Notes under the pieces: model-generated
What the model saw: only the letters and a program-made list of their open reading frames with translations
The model's database searches: none
Told to the model about the DNA's origin: nothing
Source of the DNA: Cristatella mucedo
Taxonomy: Eukaryota > Bryozoa > Phylactolaemata > Cristatellidae
Reading direction: 5' to 3'
DNA: 64,000 nucleotides
NCBI GenBank assembly: GCA_009760855.2
Contig: WPIO01000079.1
Coordinates: forward strand, 635,001 to 699,000
Shown: positions 33,999 through 46,639 of the stretch, in pieces
Layout of the letters: every line of letters begins with the position of its first letter
How positions within the stretch are numbered: the first letter of the stretch is position 1
Program-made: the position numbers and the translations under genes

Positions 33999-35083
33999 AA
34001 GCATTGACAACGAGGTGGCCAAAACCGGGCTCAATCAACCGTTGCAGTCCGCTGGCCATCGACGACACCCTGGGAGCGGGCGAGATTGCCGACGCTGGAG
34101 GCTGCGACAGTCAGAACCACACATCAGGCTCGAGGAGATGTGCCTTCTAAGCAACCGCCGAGGACTCAACGACGGTGAGGCGTCGGCCTAATGGCGTCCG
34201 TCCGTCCGTCCACGAGTGTGCGCCTGAGACTCGAAGCGCCTCAGCAAGCCCGAGACGCCTGCTCACGAAGACAATCCAATTTAATTTCGACTGCCTATTG
34301 GTCGATTGGCCGGGCCTGGCCGCAGGGGCACCATCTGGAGCGTCTCGCCTTTCGTCTGGGAGCCGGGAGAGCCGGACGCTTGCTACTCGTGCCAGTCGGC
34401 GGCGTCGAGGAGGAAAGCTGACACCGGCTGAGGCCACTCTTCGACGAGCGCCATCTGGCGCAGGAAAGTTATCCACCGGCTGATGCCGCCCCGCCCATCG
34501 CCGCCGGCTCAGTGGATTGGCGAGCGGGCGCAGCAAGCAGGGATGGGGCGAGCGGGGCGGGGCGAGCGGGCGTGAGCGTTGTGCTCAAATCGGCACCGCC
34601 CGACGACTAAGTCTCCAGCGCTAGCAGCAGCAGAAGCAGCAGCGGGTAGCGAGAAATCTCGCATGCGACGAGCCGAGGGTCGATTGCCGCGCTCGATACG
34701 TCGACGCACAACGGCGGCTCGAGCCAGAGGCATGGCAGCAGAACTGGTTCGCTCAGTGGGCAGCAGTAGCGTGAGGCAAGCGGCGACGGCGTCGAGCGGA
34801 CGACTCCAGGACGACAGACGTGGGCTAGCTACGCGATGGCGGTAACCAACCGCCTCCGTCTCCCCAGGAGCAGCACCATCTCCTGAGCAGCACCGAAGAT
34901 TAAACCGGGAAGCATAGCCGAGTCAGAACAGGGCATTTTTTAGGGAAGTAGTGCAACGAACGGTATATAGTGGCTCCCGAACTCAAGTACGTTATGACGA
35001 CCACAACAGCGATAGCCCGTTCGAGTCACCTGCACAAATCGATCGTGCGATGACGTCGCCGGAAGCTGGAGCGTCGAGCAAAC
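33999..35083. other. GC-rich sequence, no recognisable gene
   Basis: Strongly GC-rich with short CAG/CAGCAG runs near 34625. The open frames (34147-34536 minus, 34175-34483 plus, 34579-34845 plus) are Arg/Ala/Ser-rich chance frames without motifs. Confidence 0.45.
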
Positions 35084-36752
35084 GAGATTAGCTCCTTACC
35101 TAGTGAGTCATGTGGTCCGATCTATCCGATCGCCTTACTAGCTTTTTTTCACCAAGATAGACAAGATCAATGGAGTCTATCCCTAGGGAGGCAGCAACCA
35201 CCCTGGAATTCTCTTCAGCAGGACCTTAATGTCTAAACTCATGGAGGTCACTAGTGACCACGTTCTGAAGCTCGTAACCCAATAAAAAAACGACTAGTCC
35301 TCTGAACCCCATCTCGAATGTCCTGCTTCTACGATGCATAGATCTGCTGCTGCCATGTAAAATTAACGTAATAAATTTGTCGTTAGCCTCAGGTCGTGTC
35401 CCGGAACCTTTAAAAAAGGCTATAGTTAGGCCACTACTCAAGAAAGCAACATTAGCCCAGGAGAATGTGGACAACTTCTGCCCAGCTTCTGTTTCACTGA
35501 TCCTATCCAATACACTAGAACGTGCCTTGACAGACCAGCTCAATGCATATACGGAAACTTCATGCCTAATTCAGAAGTAAGTTATCGTCAGGCTTCAGAG
35601 CTGATCACTCCACAGATTTGTCTACATTGATTCGAGTGGATAATGATCTTCTTAGGAATGCAAACTTAGATAGAATCTCTCTTCTTGTTTTGCTCGATCT
35701 TTCGGCTGATTTTGATGCTATCTATCGCTAAGTCCTCTCGCTTGTCTCAGTGGAAGACTCAAGAGTGTTGATGGAAAACATTGTGCATGGAAAACATTAG
35801 CTGAGGAACCACTGACATAGTGCGGGGGGGCTCGTACCTAAGGACTCAGTGCTGCTTGGTCCGGTTCTTTTCACAGTTTATACTCCTTTTCTTGCCGATG
35901 TGATTGGCGAGAAAAATCTAGGATTTTACTTCTATGCTGACGACACTCAGTTGTACTTTTGCTTTGATTCCTCCCAGCCCTCCAGCATGGCGAATTCTCT
36001 CAACTCCCTTGTTGCATGTATAGATTACAACAGCACATGGACCGCACCAAACTGTCTTAAATTGAGTGATGATACAACCAACCTATTAGTTATGTGCAAA
36101 CAAGTGTGATTCAGCAATTGGAAAACCTAACGTTCAGAATCGGCTCGTCAGCACACCTCACATTGAATCTTCACGAAATTTAATTATCTTGTTTCAAATA
36201 GACCTTTCATCTGCGACCATATCAGATCCACATCAAGTGTGCCAACTCTCAGCTAGATAAATGACTAAAAATTTGGGCTTGCTTAGACCGGGGTACTATA
36301 TATCAAAATTGATCACAGCATTTATGTAATCCGATCTCGACTTTTCTAACTCACTGCTTGCTGGTCTACCGGCCAGAGCAATCAGGCGCTTACAGCTGGT
36401 GCAACACTCTGCAGCTCTTCACTCTTCGGTTTCTCAGATCTAATCCTCCTTCGGCTCATCAGATATCACTTCTCAGATTTACTCCCCCGCCCAAGCTAGG
36501 CATCGTACCACCTGCTTTTCTGAACCGAATCGTTTTTCTACACCCCGTACGAACGTCAAATCGTTTGGAGATTCTACCTTTAGTTTGTGTGCTTCCTTAG
36601 CCTGGAACTCCCTTCTGGCGACCGGCGTTACGGCATCCTCTGACTTGATTGTATTTAAAAACAAGCTGAAATGCATCTATTTATCACAGCATTTAGTAGA
36701 TCCGCGCGATTCGTCATTTGTGTACTTGTGTGTGCTGCCACTAGCCATATTT
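35084..36752 (+). mobile_element. LINE A copy, strongly decayed
   Basis: Starts in the linker between endonuclease and reverse transcriptase (acgagattagctccttacct, also found near 62020). It has fingers at 35377-35580 (PLKKAIVRPLLKKATL), palm at 35849-36109 (LLGPVLFTVY, FYFYADDTQLYF with YADD intact) and a C-terminal tail to about 36670. The end of the 3' region is missing: the copy stops at the cactagccatatttaca block and runs into an AAT tract that belongs to the next element. Many frameshifts. Confidence 0.8.
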
Positions 36753-36755
36753 ACA

Positions 36756-37075
36756 ATAATAATAACAAATAATAATAACAATAATGCATTTGATATAGCC
36801 ACCTGAAAAACTTAATCTCTTTCTAGGCACGTTAAATTTGCTGAAAAGTAAGTACTATCAAACGGTTAGTGGTAGCATGCTCAATAAACAAGAAGGATAA
36901 CATGGTTAAGGGTGACATGCACAGAGTCAGCATGCAAGTGTGGTTAGTGGCACCATGCACAGTGTCAGCACGCATGAGCACAAAAAGTTCGAATCACAGA
37001 GACCCACTAAAATGCTGTAATAAATAGATGCGTTTTAGTTTCATTTTAAAGTGGTCAAGTCAGATGTCGTGACTT
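36756..37075 (-). mobile_element. LINE A 3' fragment, minus strand
   Basis: AAT-rich tract, then cttaatctctttctaggcac and the 3' region in reverse, ending near the gtggtcaagtcagatgtcgt block. Diverged from other copies. Confidence 0.75.
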
Positions 37076-37079
37076 GGGT

Positions 37080-37297
37080 CTCAACATCTCCTGAATTGCA
37101 TGGTGATTTATGTGCTAACTTGTATGCATCTCTTGACTTGCATGCTGACCTATGCTTGTCACATCTAACCTTGTTATGCTTGTTCACACTGAGCATGCTA
37201 CCATTTATCATTCGATCACGCTTCCTTGGCAAGAAATTTAAAATACTTAGAAAGACATCAAGTTTTAGGATGGCACTATATTATTATAATAGCAATG
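37080..37297 (+). mobile_element. LINE A 3' end fragment, plus strand
   Basis: A diverged plus-strand copy of the 3' region: cttgcatgctgacctatgct, the cacatctaaccttgttatgc block, acttagaaagacatcaagtt, and an ATT-like tail. It faces the minus-strand fragments on both sides. Confidence 0.65.
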
Positions 37298-37299
37298 AT

Positions 37300-37866
37300 A
37301 ATACACTTGATAAAGCACCCTCAGAAACTCAATCTCTTTCTAGGCGCTTTACATTTTCTGCAGAAGATGCACATTCGAGTGGTGAGTGGTATGTGGTGTC
37401 ATGCTTGATGAAAAACATGAATAACATGGTTAGGGGTGACATTCACAGGGTCAGCTTGCAAGTGTGGTTAGTGACAGCATGCAACAGTGTCACCACGTAT
37501 AAGCACATAAAGGACGAATCACAGGGACCCAGTAAATGCTGTCATAACTGTGTGTATTTTTAATTTCTTTTTGAAAGTAGTCAAGGAAGGAGATGTCGTG
37601 ACGCAAGTCGGGAGTGAGTTCTAGCCTTTGGGAGCATACAAACTAAAGCCACGGTCTCCAAATGATTTGAGGTTTGTACGAGGTATAGGGAAACAGCTAG
37701 ATACCGAAAATCGGGTGGTATGATGCTTGGCCTGATGAGGGAGTAGATCTGATAGGTAGGCTGGAGCCAAAGAATGAAGGGACCAAAAAGTGAGCGAAAA
37801 AACCTTGAAGGTCGATCCGTTGCTTGAATGGTAGTCATTGCAGGTCGGTGAGATGTGGTGTGATCT
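37300..37866 (-). mobile_element. LINE A 3' fragment, minus strand
   Basis: From cacttgataaagcaccctca through the tail region to the ggtcggtgagatgtggtgtg block. The frame 37581-37892 (minus) includes a shifted FGPFILWLQPTYQIYSLIRPS. Confidence 0.8.
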
Positions 37867-38840
37867 ATTAGTATTAGTCTACGAGCCGCCATCAGAATGC
37901 GCTCACCAAATTGTCCACCATGGTAGACTCGCGTTCTTGACGAAACGGGCAGCTAAGGCGTGGGCCGCTGTGGCAATCCACCCATCGCAATCAAACTCCT
38001 ATCGACAGCAAATCTGCTTGAAATAGACTGTGGCGAGACACGGTTGTTTTGTCTGCAGTATGCACTGCACCGTCGTTCAAAAGCTATTGAAAACCTTATC
38101 GCCAAAACGCTTCTCTTGTCTTGTATTCAAATCGAATGCGATAGCGCACGGGCTAAATACAGAAATTGCCCATAATCAACTGGAAAACAACGAGAAACAA
38201 GTTGCTCGATTTGTTATTGGACATTGCACTCCGCTTTGTGGGAAGTGTGTGCTCACAATATTTCGAGATAGCAGACAGCTGGGTGGGGGTTGGAAGGAGG
38301 CATTCTCACGCTCACCACTGCACCGTGATCGAGGATAGCAAAACCGACTGACACCTCGAGCTAATCGAGCGAATATTCGGAGATCACAGTGAATAGCCGG
38401 AAATCGTCTGCACGAAGCCTCACTTTACATTGCATAAGGCGCCAAACTCCATTTGAAGTGCAACCGCTGTGTAGCTTCAAGTCAGTTCGCTTGCTGAACC
38501 TCAGGAAAGTCACAGCAATCGACTGACATTGCCTGGGCGAATACTGCAATCCACTTTCATCCAAGCTCCTGTGTTGACAGATCGCGAGGGCTCACTCTGC
38601 TTGCTTGAAGTGCATCCGAAAAAATCTCTAGGCATTGCTGAGATGCACGTCGTCGGGCCACGTGCTGCAACCGCAGCCACCAAACCACGACCCGGGCCAA
38701 AATGGCGACCCATAGCAACCTGCCACAGATTAATATGAGATTGGCTGCCCACAGTTCTACTTGGACTGTTCGTTTCACTACGCACCGTCTAAATTGAACC
38801 AGCAAAGTGCTTAGCCAATCAGAGCCGACGCTGCCTCTAC
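37867..38840. other. No recognisable gene
   Basis: Intermediate GC. Overlapping frames at 37838-38351 (+) and 38361-38785 (-) show no domain or signal I recognise. Confidence 0.4.
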
Positions 38841-39041
<201 letters not shown>

Positions 39042-40764
39042 CAGCGTAAACAGCTATCGACCGGCAGGCCCTGGCGACTTCTGCTGAGTACGCCGCGATT
39101 GGTCGATTCACCAACTGAGAGCTCGACCGTAAAGTTCCCCGCTGCAGTCGTCATTGTTGAGCGGTATGAGAAGAATATAAATAAAAGAAAAATGAACATT
39201 TAAAAAAGCTTTTTTGGGGAGAAAGAGATGTACTAAGTAATGTGCGCTGTTGCGGGTTTGTTGGTGGATTTGTTAAACGGACGCACGGGGTATTCTACGT
39301 AGACAAAGGCTTACGCATTGGTTTCAACGCCTAAGTATCCGATATGCAAGGACTTGCTCTGAACATCTCAATTTACTCGAGCCTACAAACGTCAGCCATT
39401 TTTATTTTGGCGATAGGGTGTACGTGACGAGCCCCGGGGTTTTGATCGGTCGGCTGGACCAACGAGGAGCCACCAAGTTGAGACAGATTCTCCTTCTGAT
39501 GAGTCCGCAGACTTGGCATCGCCTCCCAAAATGCTTTGACGTATGTTGACGTAATAGCAAAAATCTGTGGGAAATCTGTCCAAAATCTACGGGAAAGTCT
39601 GCCGTGACAACTCAGCTCAAGTCACGCTAACTCCCGGGTACAGCCATATTTCCATAGCTCAATGGACGTCGACGTCCAACATCGTTGGCGGCAAGCTGCT
39701 CTCTGGCCCCACAGCCTGAGCTGAAGTCATCGTGCCGACAAATGGCGCTTCCTTACTCTCTAGCGGCCGCTCCCAATGGAGGCTGGAAATCAGTCCGGAA
39801 GCGAAGCGTGTGCGACGCACGATTGCAGTCGCGAATGAGTAAATTTAAATCCTGGCCCACCAGCCTGTCAACGTAGACATTTGCCGTGCCAAAAGGAGGC
39901 GCTGTGGGCTGGTTGAATTAGTCCGCCCCAAGAAGAGCTCCCTTTAACATTTAATTAGAGCTACGAAGGCACCGTTAACGCTTGCGGAGTCGAGTTGCAG
40001 CGAAAAGTCGACGCTTAATGAGGGCGCCGACACAGAAGGAGAAGGAAGAAGAAAAAAGGAAGAAGGAAGAAGGAAGAAGGAAGAAGGAAGAAGGAAGAAG
40101 GAAGAAGGAAGAAGGAAGAAGAAGAGCTTCTCATTCTGTGCCTGGAGCGTTACTCTGCAGTTGCATGTAAAGGCACTTCACTGATGCAATTGAGATTGGC
40201 TTAAGTGCATGCCAGCGTAACTAATATTAGCACAATTTTCACCATAACCGTCTGTCAGGAAGATTAAATCGTACGAAGTAAACGTCTTTTCCGCAATGGC
40301 TTGTCGATGAAAGGTTAACTTCCGACGTCGCGACGCAGCAGGACGCTTTAACGAGAGCTCACCGTGTAACCGCATCGTTGCATCGGCTATAATACTCTAC
40401 TGCATATGATCTAAGGCCGTATGTTCAAGCTGAGATTCTGTTCTTTTTAATACATTACACAAAGCTTGCATTGATTCGATGACGAAGTCAAATGAGGAAG
40501 CGTGAATGGCGACGCGGCATTATTGCGACGCACGACTCGGCTGATAATTCAGCGAATGAATTAACGCAGACTTAAACGAAGCCGACTATACGCATCGCTA
40601 TCCAAGGCCGGCGTATTTTTGAACATTTTCCCCCTAGCAGTGCTTTAATCTCGGATTAGGCTTATCCTTGCCTAAATTGAAGTGAATTTCTTACGATGCT
40701 GTTAGAAACACACTGAAACGGGCCGCTGAACTGAAATGACTTGCTACAAGAAATCGCATCCCCA
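39042..40764. other. No recognisable gene
   Basis: Mixed composition. Apart from the purine repeat at 40040-40122, nothing is recognisable. Short frames (39392-39583 minus, 39685-39876 plus, 40178-40375 minus) lack motifs. Confidence 0.4.
40040..40122. repeat. (GAAGAAG)-type purine minisatellite
   Basis: Tandem copies of gaaggaagaag-like units, all purine on the plus strand. Confidence 0.85.
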
Positions 40765-41105
40765 CGTATGTCCGTCTGCTACACCAAAACGCCACAAAGA
40801 CTTTGTGGTCGTGTTAGGCAGGAGAGGAGTTTGTATAGCGCAATCAGAGCCTGGGCGGCTTTCGGTACGCATTCGCTAGTCAACAGACTTCAACTCGAGC
40901 AACAAAAAGAAAGTTGGAAGAGTAGCTGAATCGGGAGAGGCAGTTGAAGTATTGAGTAGCATGGAAGTAGCAGCTCCGGACGGCTGGAAAAGATGTGCGA
41001 TAGTCTGCAGCAGGAGACTGTAGATTTCGTTTCGTAAGATTTGTGGAAGTGAGTTGTTCCACTGTCTACGACCTGCAGGTTGAAAGCTTCTGTCCCCGTT
41101 AGCGA
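40765..41105 (-). mobile_element. LINE B 3' fragment, minus strand
   Basis: Minus-strand reading gives NGDRSFQPAGRRQWNNSLPQ and a LINE B-like C-terminal tail, then the 3' region with ccacaaagactttgtggtcg and the tccgtctg end. It abuts LINE A sequence at about 41110. Confidence 0.7.
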
Positions 41106-41754
41106 CAGAAGCGATCAAAACAAGCCCAATCTTTAGCAATGCTATATAGCAGAAAGTGGGCAGACTTGACTGTGGTGCTGATGTGGTCGTTCAATAAAAG
41201 GTTAATTTGGAATAGAACACCTATATTTCGTGCAGATTAATCAGGAAACATCCTGGTGAAGCAAATTTTGAGCGGCAGATTTTCCAAATAATGGATCACA
41301 CCTGGTTTGCCCATAACTATTAAGTTGGTTTAATCATTCAATTTATTAAAGTTTGCTACCTTTGATGGGCGTATGTCATCAATGCATGCAGTTAGGGAGT
41401 TGAGAGAATTCGACGTGCTGGAGGACTGGAAAGGACCAAAGCCAAAGTGCAACTGAGTGTCATCTAGATAGACGTGAAAGTCTGGGTTGTGCCTGGCAAT
41501 CACTAAGGCTAGATCAGGGGTGGGCAAACTTTTTGACTCTCGGGCCAGAGGGTTTCTAAAATTTAACAGAGGGGCCTGGCCAGAAGAGAAGAATGATGTA
41601 TTTGTGTGAACTAGTATAATTTAAATGTAAAAACCATTACATTAAAAGATTTGGCCTTTAACACGCAGCAAAACACCATTGTGCTTAGTTTATTGCAACA
41701 ATTATTTTACACATTTGTTAATTTAATAAAGTAGTAAGAGACTCTCATTCAGTT

Positions 41755-43703
41755 TCAGTGGGAACAGTGTTGTTGGTGTCCTTTTTTTGCAAGTATATCA
41801 ATGTCTGGAGTTATATTTGTTGTAACAATTCTTAAGATAGATCCGAGGTGTTGGTCAGTTAACTTGAATCTGTGACGAGCTTTGTTGATGTTCGTGATGC
41901 TGACTGTCTGTTCAAACACATAGGTTGAGCCAAAGAACGTCAGAATCTTCTGTGCCATCCTCCGGAGGTTTGGAAACGTGGCTTCGTGAAGTGAAGCATT
42001 AAAGTCGTTCAGTTTAAGAGAGTTGAACTTCTCCTTCAATACAGAGTCAGACTAAAGATCTATCAGTACCAACTGCAGCTCCTGTGTTGCTGTTTCAGGG
42101 TCTTGTGACAGGGGACAGGACACCAGCTGAAGTGACATTTCAATTTTTTTATAGTCACAGAAACGACGGCAGAATTCTCAGTACAGGTCGTCCAGTGATT
42201 TGCCGTATTTCTGCCCGTTTCGGGTCGCCTCTTTCTGCATGGCTCGTGTGGGGAAATGAGTAAAAGATTTGTTTGAAATTTGTCTGGAGAGAAGAGTCAG
42301 CTTGGATTTGTAGGCCCTAACATTTGTGTACATGTCGTGCACAAACTGATCCTTCCCGTGCAGCTTGGTGTTCAGCTCATGAATGTGAGAAAGTATGTCC
42401 ACAGCAAACGCGAAGACACAAAGCCAGTTCTTGTTACTTAGCTCGGGAAATTCGTCGGATCTCCCCATGAACTCCAAAAATGCAGTGATCTCCTCCTTCA
42501 ACTCCCAATTGCCCAAACTTAGCCAGCGCACACGAGAGTGGTAAAGTAAGTCCTGGTGATCTGCATCGATTGCTTCCAGGAACGCAAAAAAATGAAGATG
42601 CTGAAGTCCTCTTGCTCGTATAAAGTTAGCAAGTTTTAAATAAAATAAATAAATCCTAGCTGCTTAAACAGCCTCTTTTTGTATAACGACAGAAGAGCCT
42701 TTACGGCTATCACCATTACTTGCAGTGGCGATAAATGATCGCCCACCACAGGAATCGAACGCACGACCTCGGGACCGAGGTCATGAAAGCAACCGCCTTA
42801 CTCAGTGTGAGTTTTGAGACTGGATTCACGACATGATTTAGCTGCAATGTAGACTTACACAGAACTTCCTGGTGAATGATGCAGGGGAGGAAAATAACAA
42901 CCTGATCAGGATTTTCCCCTTTTACTTTTTCCTGCAGTCTTTTTAGCACCCCAAAGTTTTTCCCAGTTAAATTTGGCTATCCATCCGTGGTGACATTGGC
43001 GAGTTTACTCCGAGGTAGTTTCATTCTCTCGATGACAGCGAACACCTGGCTACACATGTCCTCTTCCCTCGTTTAAAAATTCCTCTGCGATCTCAAAACT
43101 GTCACTAATCCCTCGGATTAAAATTAGGAGCTCTGCACCATCTTTTAAGTAGTTACTTTCATCCAGTGCTTGCGAATAAAACTTAAAGGACTCCGCCTTT
43201 TTGTTTAATTTTCTGGCTATATATTCGTCACTCAATTCCACGCGGCGAGTCACAGCTCTGTGTAATAAACTGATTTTTTCTAGTTTGCCTTTGCTCTCCG
43301 GACACAAGAGACCTGCTGTCTCAACCATGCATTCTTTTAAAAATTCGCCTTCGGAGAAAGGCTTACTGGCCTTTGCTAATTTGAACGCCAGCAAAAAACC
43401 TGCTTTGGTACTTGACTCTTGAATCGCAGTTTGTCTGTGAAAAAGGTTATGCTGAGTCTGTTAATGAGCCGTCATTCTCTGAGCTTTAGCCACCCGTTCT
43501 TGAGGAGACTGTTGACTGGCGTAGTTAGCATTTTTTGTGGCCAAATGACGGCTGATGTTGTATTCTTTAAAAACTGCTACAGTTTCTTGGCATATCAGAC
43601 ATACGGCTGTTGATCGGACTTCAGTGATCAAATATTTTATTGTCCACTCTTTATTGAACACTCGGCAATCACTGTTTACTTTTCTTTTCTTTGGTCCGCT
43701 CAT
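41755..43703 (-). pseudogene. BED zinc-finger hAT transposase, broken
   Basis: Starts MSGPKKRKVNSDCRVFNKEW. The BED finger has Cys35-x2-Cys38 and His53, but Asn58 occupies the position of the last His. After frame breaks, 43394-43050 gives FLKECMVETAGLLCPESKGK and HRAVTRRVELSDEYIARKL. The stretch 42949-42716 includes FLPCIIHQEVLCKSTLQLN, the region that normally carries a catalytic-core His. Then come SLGNWELKEEITAFLEFMGR (42531 down) and the C-terminal dimerisation block FFGSTYVFEQTVSITNINK (about 41925-41870), ending at 41755. The size, about 600 codons, is typical for the GTF2IRD2/ZBED-like hAT group. At least five breaks plus a SINE insertion make it inactive. Confidence 0.85.
42638..42809 (-). 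mobile_element. SINE D copy 2 nested in the hAT transposase
   Basis: On the minus strand: cacactgagtaaggcggttg, tcatgacctcggtcccgagg, the B-box-like gtgcgttcgattcctgtg, then the body with ggtgatagccgtaaaggctc and an (A/T)-rich end. The bases agtttt flank both sides (42632-42637 and 42810-42815), a likely target duplication. Confidence 0.78.
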
Positions 43704-45111
43704 TTTTACGGAAGGGCTAAAAGTACAAAGCTACAAAATAAAGTAGAGAGTAAATGTAATGCATCACATTCAAGGGTCAATGTCTTCGGGGTGCGCCATC
43801 TGCTGGGAAAAGATGGGAATCACAGCTAGGTAAAATGATTGACGTGTCTTTATAATAAAATTTAATTTAATAATAAACGTGGACGAGTTCGGAGGTCCGG
43901 ATTGAAAAGCCCAACGGGTCGTATATGGTCCGCAGGCCGTAGTTTGCCCATGTCTGAGCTAGATGTAGAGTATCAAATGTGAAAGGAACGTGACAGAGCA
44001 CAGAGCCCTGAGGTAACCCATATTTTAGAGGTTCCTATTATGATCTATGTCCGTTCACATCAATACTCTGCTGTCTCTTTTTGAGATTTTGCCTGAACCA
44101 TTGGTATACAGTGGCCATGAAGCCCAGGCGAGATGAAGGACACTCGAGATGGATTTGATCGACGGTATCAAAAGCTGCCGAAAGATTGAGCGAAACAAGC
44201 AGAGAGGCTCTACCTAAATCTGCATTCTTAAGTAGGTGGTTATGCACCCGAAGCAATTCCGACTCTGCAGAGTGGTTAGCTCCAAAAAAAGACTGGAACT
44301 TACTAGCAAGATTTGAAGTTTTAATATATAGTTCAGTTGGTCTGCCATGACTCGTTCTAGTGTCTTTGATACGATCAGTAGAAGGGAGACTGGGCAGAAG
44401 TTGCTCAAGTTCTCCTGGTCTAATATTACTCTCTTGAGTATTGGCCCTAACTATAGCCTTTTTTAAAGGTGCTGAGACATGGCCTGAGGATAATGACAAA
44501 TTTATTATAATAATTATACATGGCAGAAACAGATTAATGCATCGTAGAAGCAGGACAGTGGTAACAGGGTCCAGAGAACTAGTTTTCTTTTTGATTGAAA
44601 TACGAGCTGTAGGTCCAGGTCACAACTGACTTCTTTGACTGTAGACATTTAGGTGCTGATTGAATTGAGGGACTGGATTCCAGGGAGATGCTGCCATCTT
44701 AGGAATAGACAACCTGATCTGTCTATAATGTTGAAAAAAAGCTAGAGAAGCGATCAGCTAGATCATCATAAGGTTCAGTAGGTAACTAGCTAACCTGAGA
44801 GTGGTTAAGGAGATAGTTGATCCTCGACATCAGCAGTTTTAGATTGAGCATCTAAGATTCAGCAAGATTTCTATAGAAGCCAGACATAGCCTTTGCTGGA
44901 GTCGATTGGTACGATCTACAGTAGTCCTCGCATGTCTGTCGATGGACAGTCAGTTCTGATCTTTGGTGTACTTTTTCAAGCTTGTGCTTAGTAGAGCTGG
45001 CTAGTTTAATGTCTGCCATTAACCAAAGGCCGTCTGGGCGAAAGCGCACAGTGCGCTTAGTCAGAGGTTGAAACTCATCTAAGCTGACAATATATATTGA
45101 GATGCGTTATT

Positions 45112-45170
45112 ATAATATAGTATATATCATACATATAGTATATATATATATATATATATAATATATGTTA
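45112..45170. repeat. TA-rich microsatellite
   Basis: Imperfect TATA tracts, including an uninterrupted (TA)n near 45140. Confidence 0.85.
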
Positions 45171-45570
45171 ATATAGTGCCAATATTAGCGGACGCTGATG
45201 ATTGCGTTTAACAGCTTGCTATGTTCACGGTGCTTTTCCGCGTCGGCTCCCTGCCTCCTGCGAGAACTCGAGCGTGGCTTTTTCAATCGTCGGACAGTCT
45301 TTTCCTTTCCTCCTTGAACCGTCGCCTATTTCTCTCTCTTTCTTTCCGATTAACGCCATTTAGCGCCATTCTGTTCTATTTAGCGCAGCGAAAGGTTAGC
45401 GTCTTGACAGACGCTCGGAAGCTCAACCTATTGCTGCATGCAAATACGAGCACAAATTATGTAATACCCCGGTGAAGCCGCGAGAGCACCTAAAGTAAAG
45501 AGTGGATTGACATAACAGACAGACGCGATGATTTAATAACCGAGCTGATAAAAAATGCGAAATCTTGCGT

Positions 45571-45621
<51 letters not shown>

Positions 45622-46115
45622 CGCGCTTGGCTGGCTGTAAAAACTGCAAAATAGTGACTAATAAATTATTGGCAAATGCATCTTGAAGAAAATGTGTACT
45701 TGTTACAAATTTTGAATTTCACATGTAACTGCCACCAAGTGCAAGTTCTAATAATACGGTATTTTCTTACTCCAACTTACAAAAAATTATGCAGAATATG
45801 TGAGAGGCCTGTCTGGTGCGGCGTCCTCCTGCGACACTCTCACAGAAATGACAGCCACGTGACGCTTCAACAAGTCAGTACAACCACTGTAAAGTTTCAC
45901 TACTAAAAAAAAACTCTTTCCCATGGGTTGTGTATGTACTATTCATTTATTATTTATTTTAAATAAAAAACTATGTATTAAAATATAAGAACCAGTGAGG
46001 TATCTTAGCCGGAGGAGCCTTGCCCTGCCGGTGCGACGGAGGAACCCACAACTCCCGATTCAGGAACAGGAACCGCGCGTCTTCCGACCGGTAAAGGCGT
46101 CTGAGACGCATCGCC
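45171..46115. other. No recognisable gene
   Basis: AT-leaning sequence. Frames at 45221-45475 and 45676-45906 (+) show no domain. A (GT)n tract lies inside. Confidence 0.4.
45568..45618. repeat. (GT)n microsatellite
   Basis: About 25 GT units. Confidence 0.95.
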
Positions 46116-46119
46116 GCCG

Positions 46120-46637
46120 CAATTTCAAGGTTTTGTTGCTCACTTGTAGGTCACTTCATTCTTTGGCTCCAGCCTATCTCTCAGATCTACTCCCTCACCA
46201 GGCCAAGCATCGCACCACCCGCTTTTCGGAACCCAACAGTTTACCAATACCTCGTAGAAACATCAAATACTTTTGAGACCGTGCATTTAGTTCGTGTGCT
46301 CCCAAAGCCTGGAACTCACTCTCGACTTGCGTCACGACATCCCCTGACTTGACCACATTTAAAAAGAAATTAAAACACATCTATTTAGGACAGCACTTAG
46401 TGGGTCCATTTGATTCGTCCTTTACGTGCTTATGTGTGCTGACACTGTGCATGCTGCCACTAACCGCACTTGCATGCTGACCCTGTACATGTCAGCCGTA
46501 ACCATGTTTTTCATGTTGTTTATCAAGCATGATATTACTCACCATTCAGTCGCGTTACGCTTCGCGGCAAATGTAAAGCGCCTAGAAAGAAAATGAGTTC
46601 TCTGAGAGCGATTTATCAAGTGCATTATTACTATTAT
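46120..46637 (+). mobile_element. LINE A 3' fragment
   Basis: Begins at the tttcaaggttttgttgctca block, encodes the last part of the reverse-transcriptase tail (LAPAYLSDLLPHQAKHRTT), then the 3' region and an (ATT)n end. Confidence 0.85.
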
Positions 46638-46639
46638 CA

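Larger units (their letters stand above)
41515..43956 (-). mobile_element. hAT (Charlie-like) DNA transposon with termini and target duplication
   Basis: The left terminus is caggggtgggcaaac at 41515-41529, and the right terminus (reverse complement) is cagacatgggcaaac at 43942-43956. The 15-base ends differ at two or three positions. The flanks ggctagat (41507-41514) and agctagat (43957-43964) are an 8-bp target duplication with one mismatch, as expected for hAT. The inside carries a decayed BED-finger transposase gene on the minus strand and a nested SINE D. Confidence 0.9.
41110..45090 (-). mobile_element. LINE A copy carrying the hAT insertion
   Basis: LINE A sequence is present at 41110-41514 (tail and thumb region, with YLDDTQLHF as the active-site block) and again at 43957-45090. 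The second part has the palm start near 44000 and the fingers at about 44140-44500 (NHSAESELLRVHNHLLKN). Upstream of that is the endonuclease-reverse transcriptase linker at 44640-45060 (minus frame 44852-45049). The break falls between the GSVLGP and YADD blocks and is filled by the hAT element. The copy's own 3' end is missing. Confidence 0.82.
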
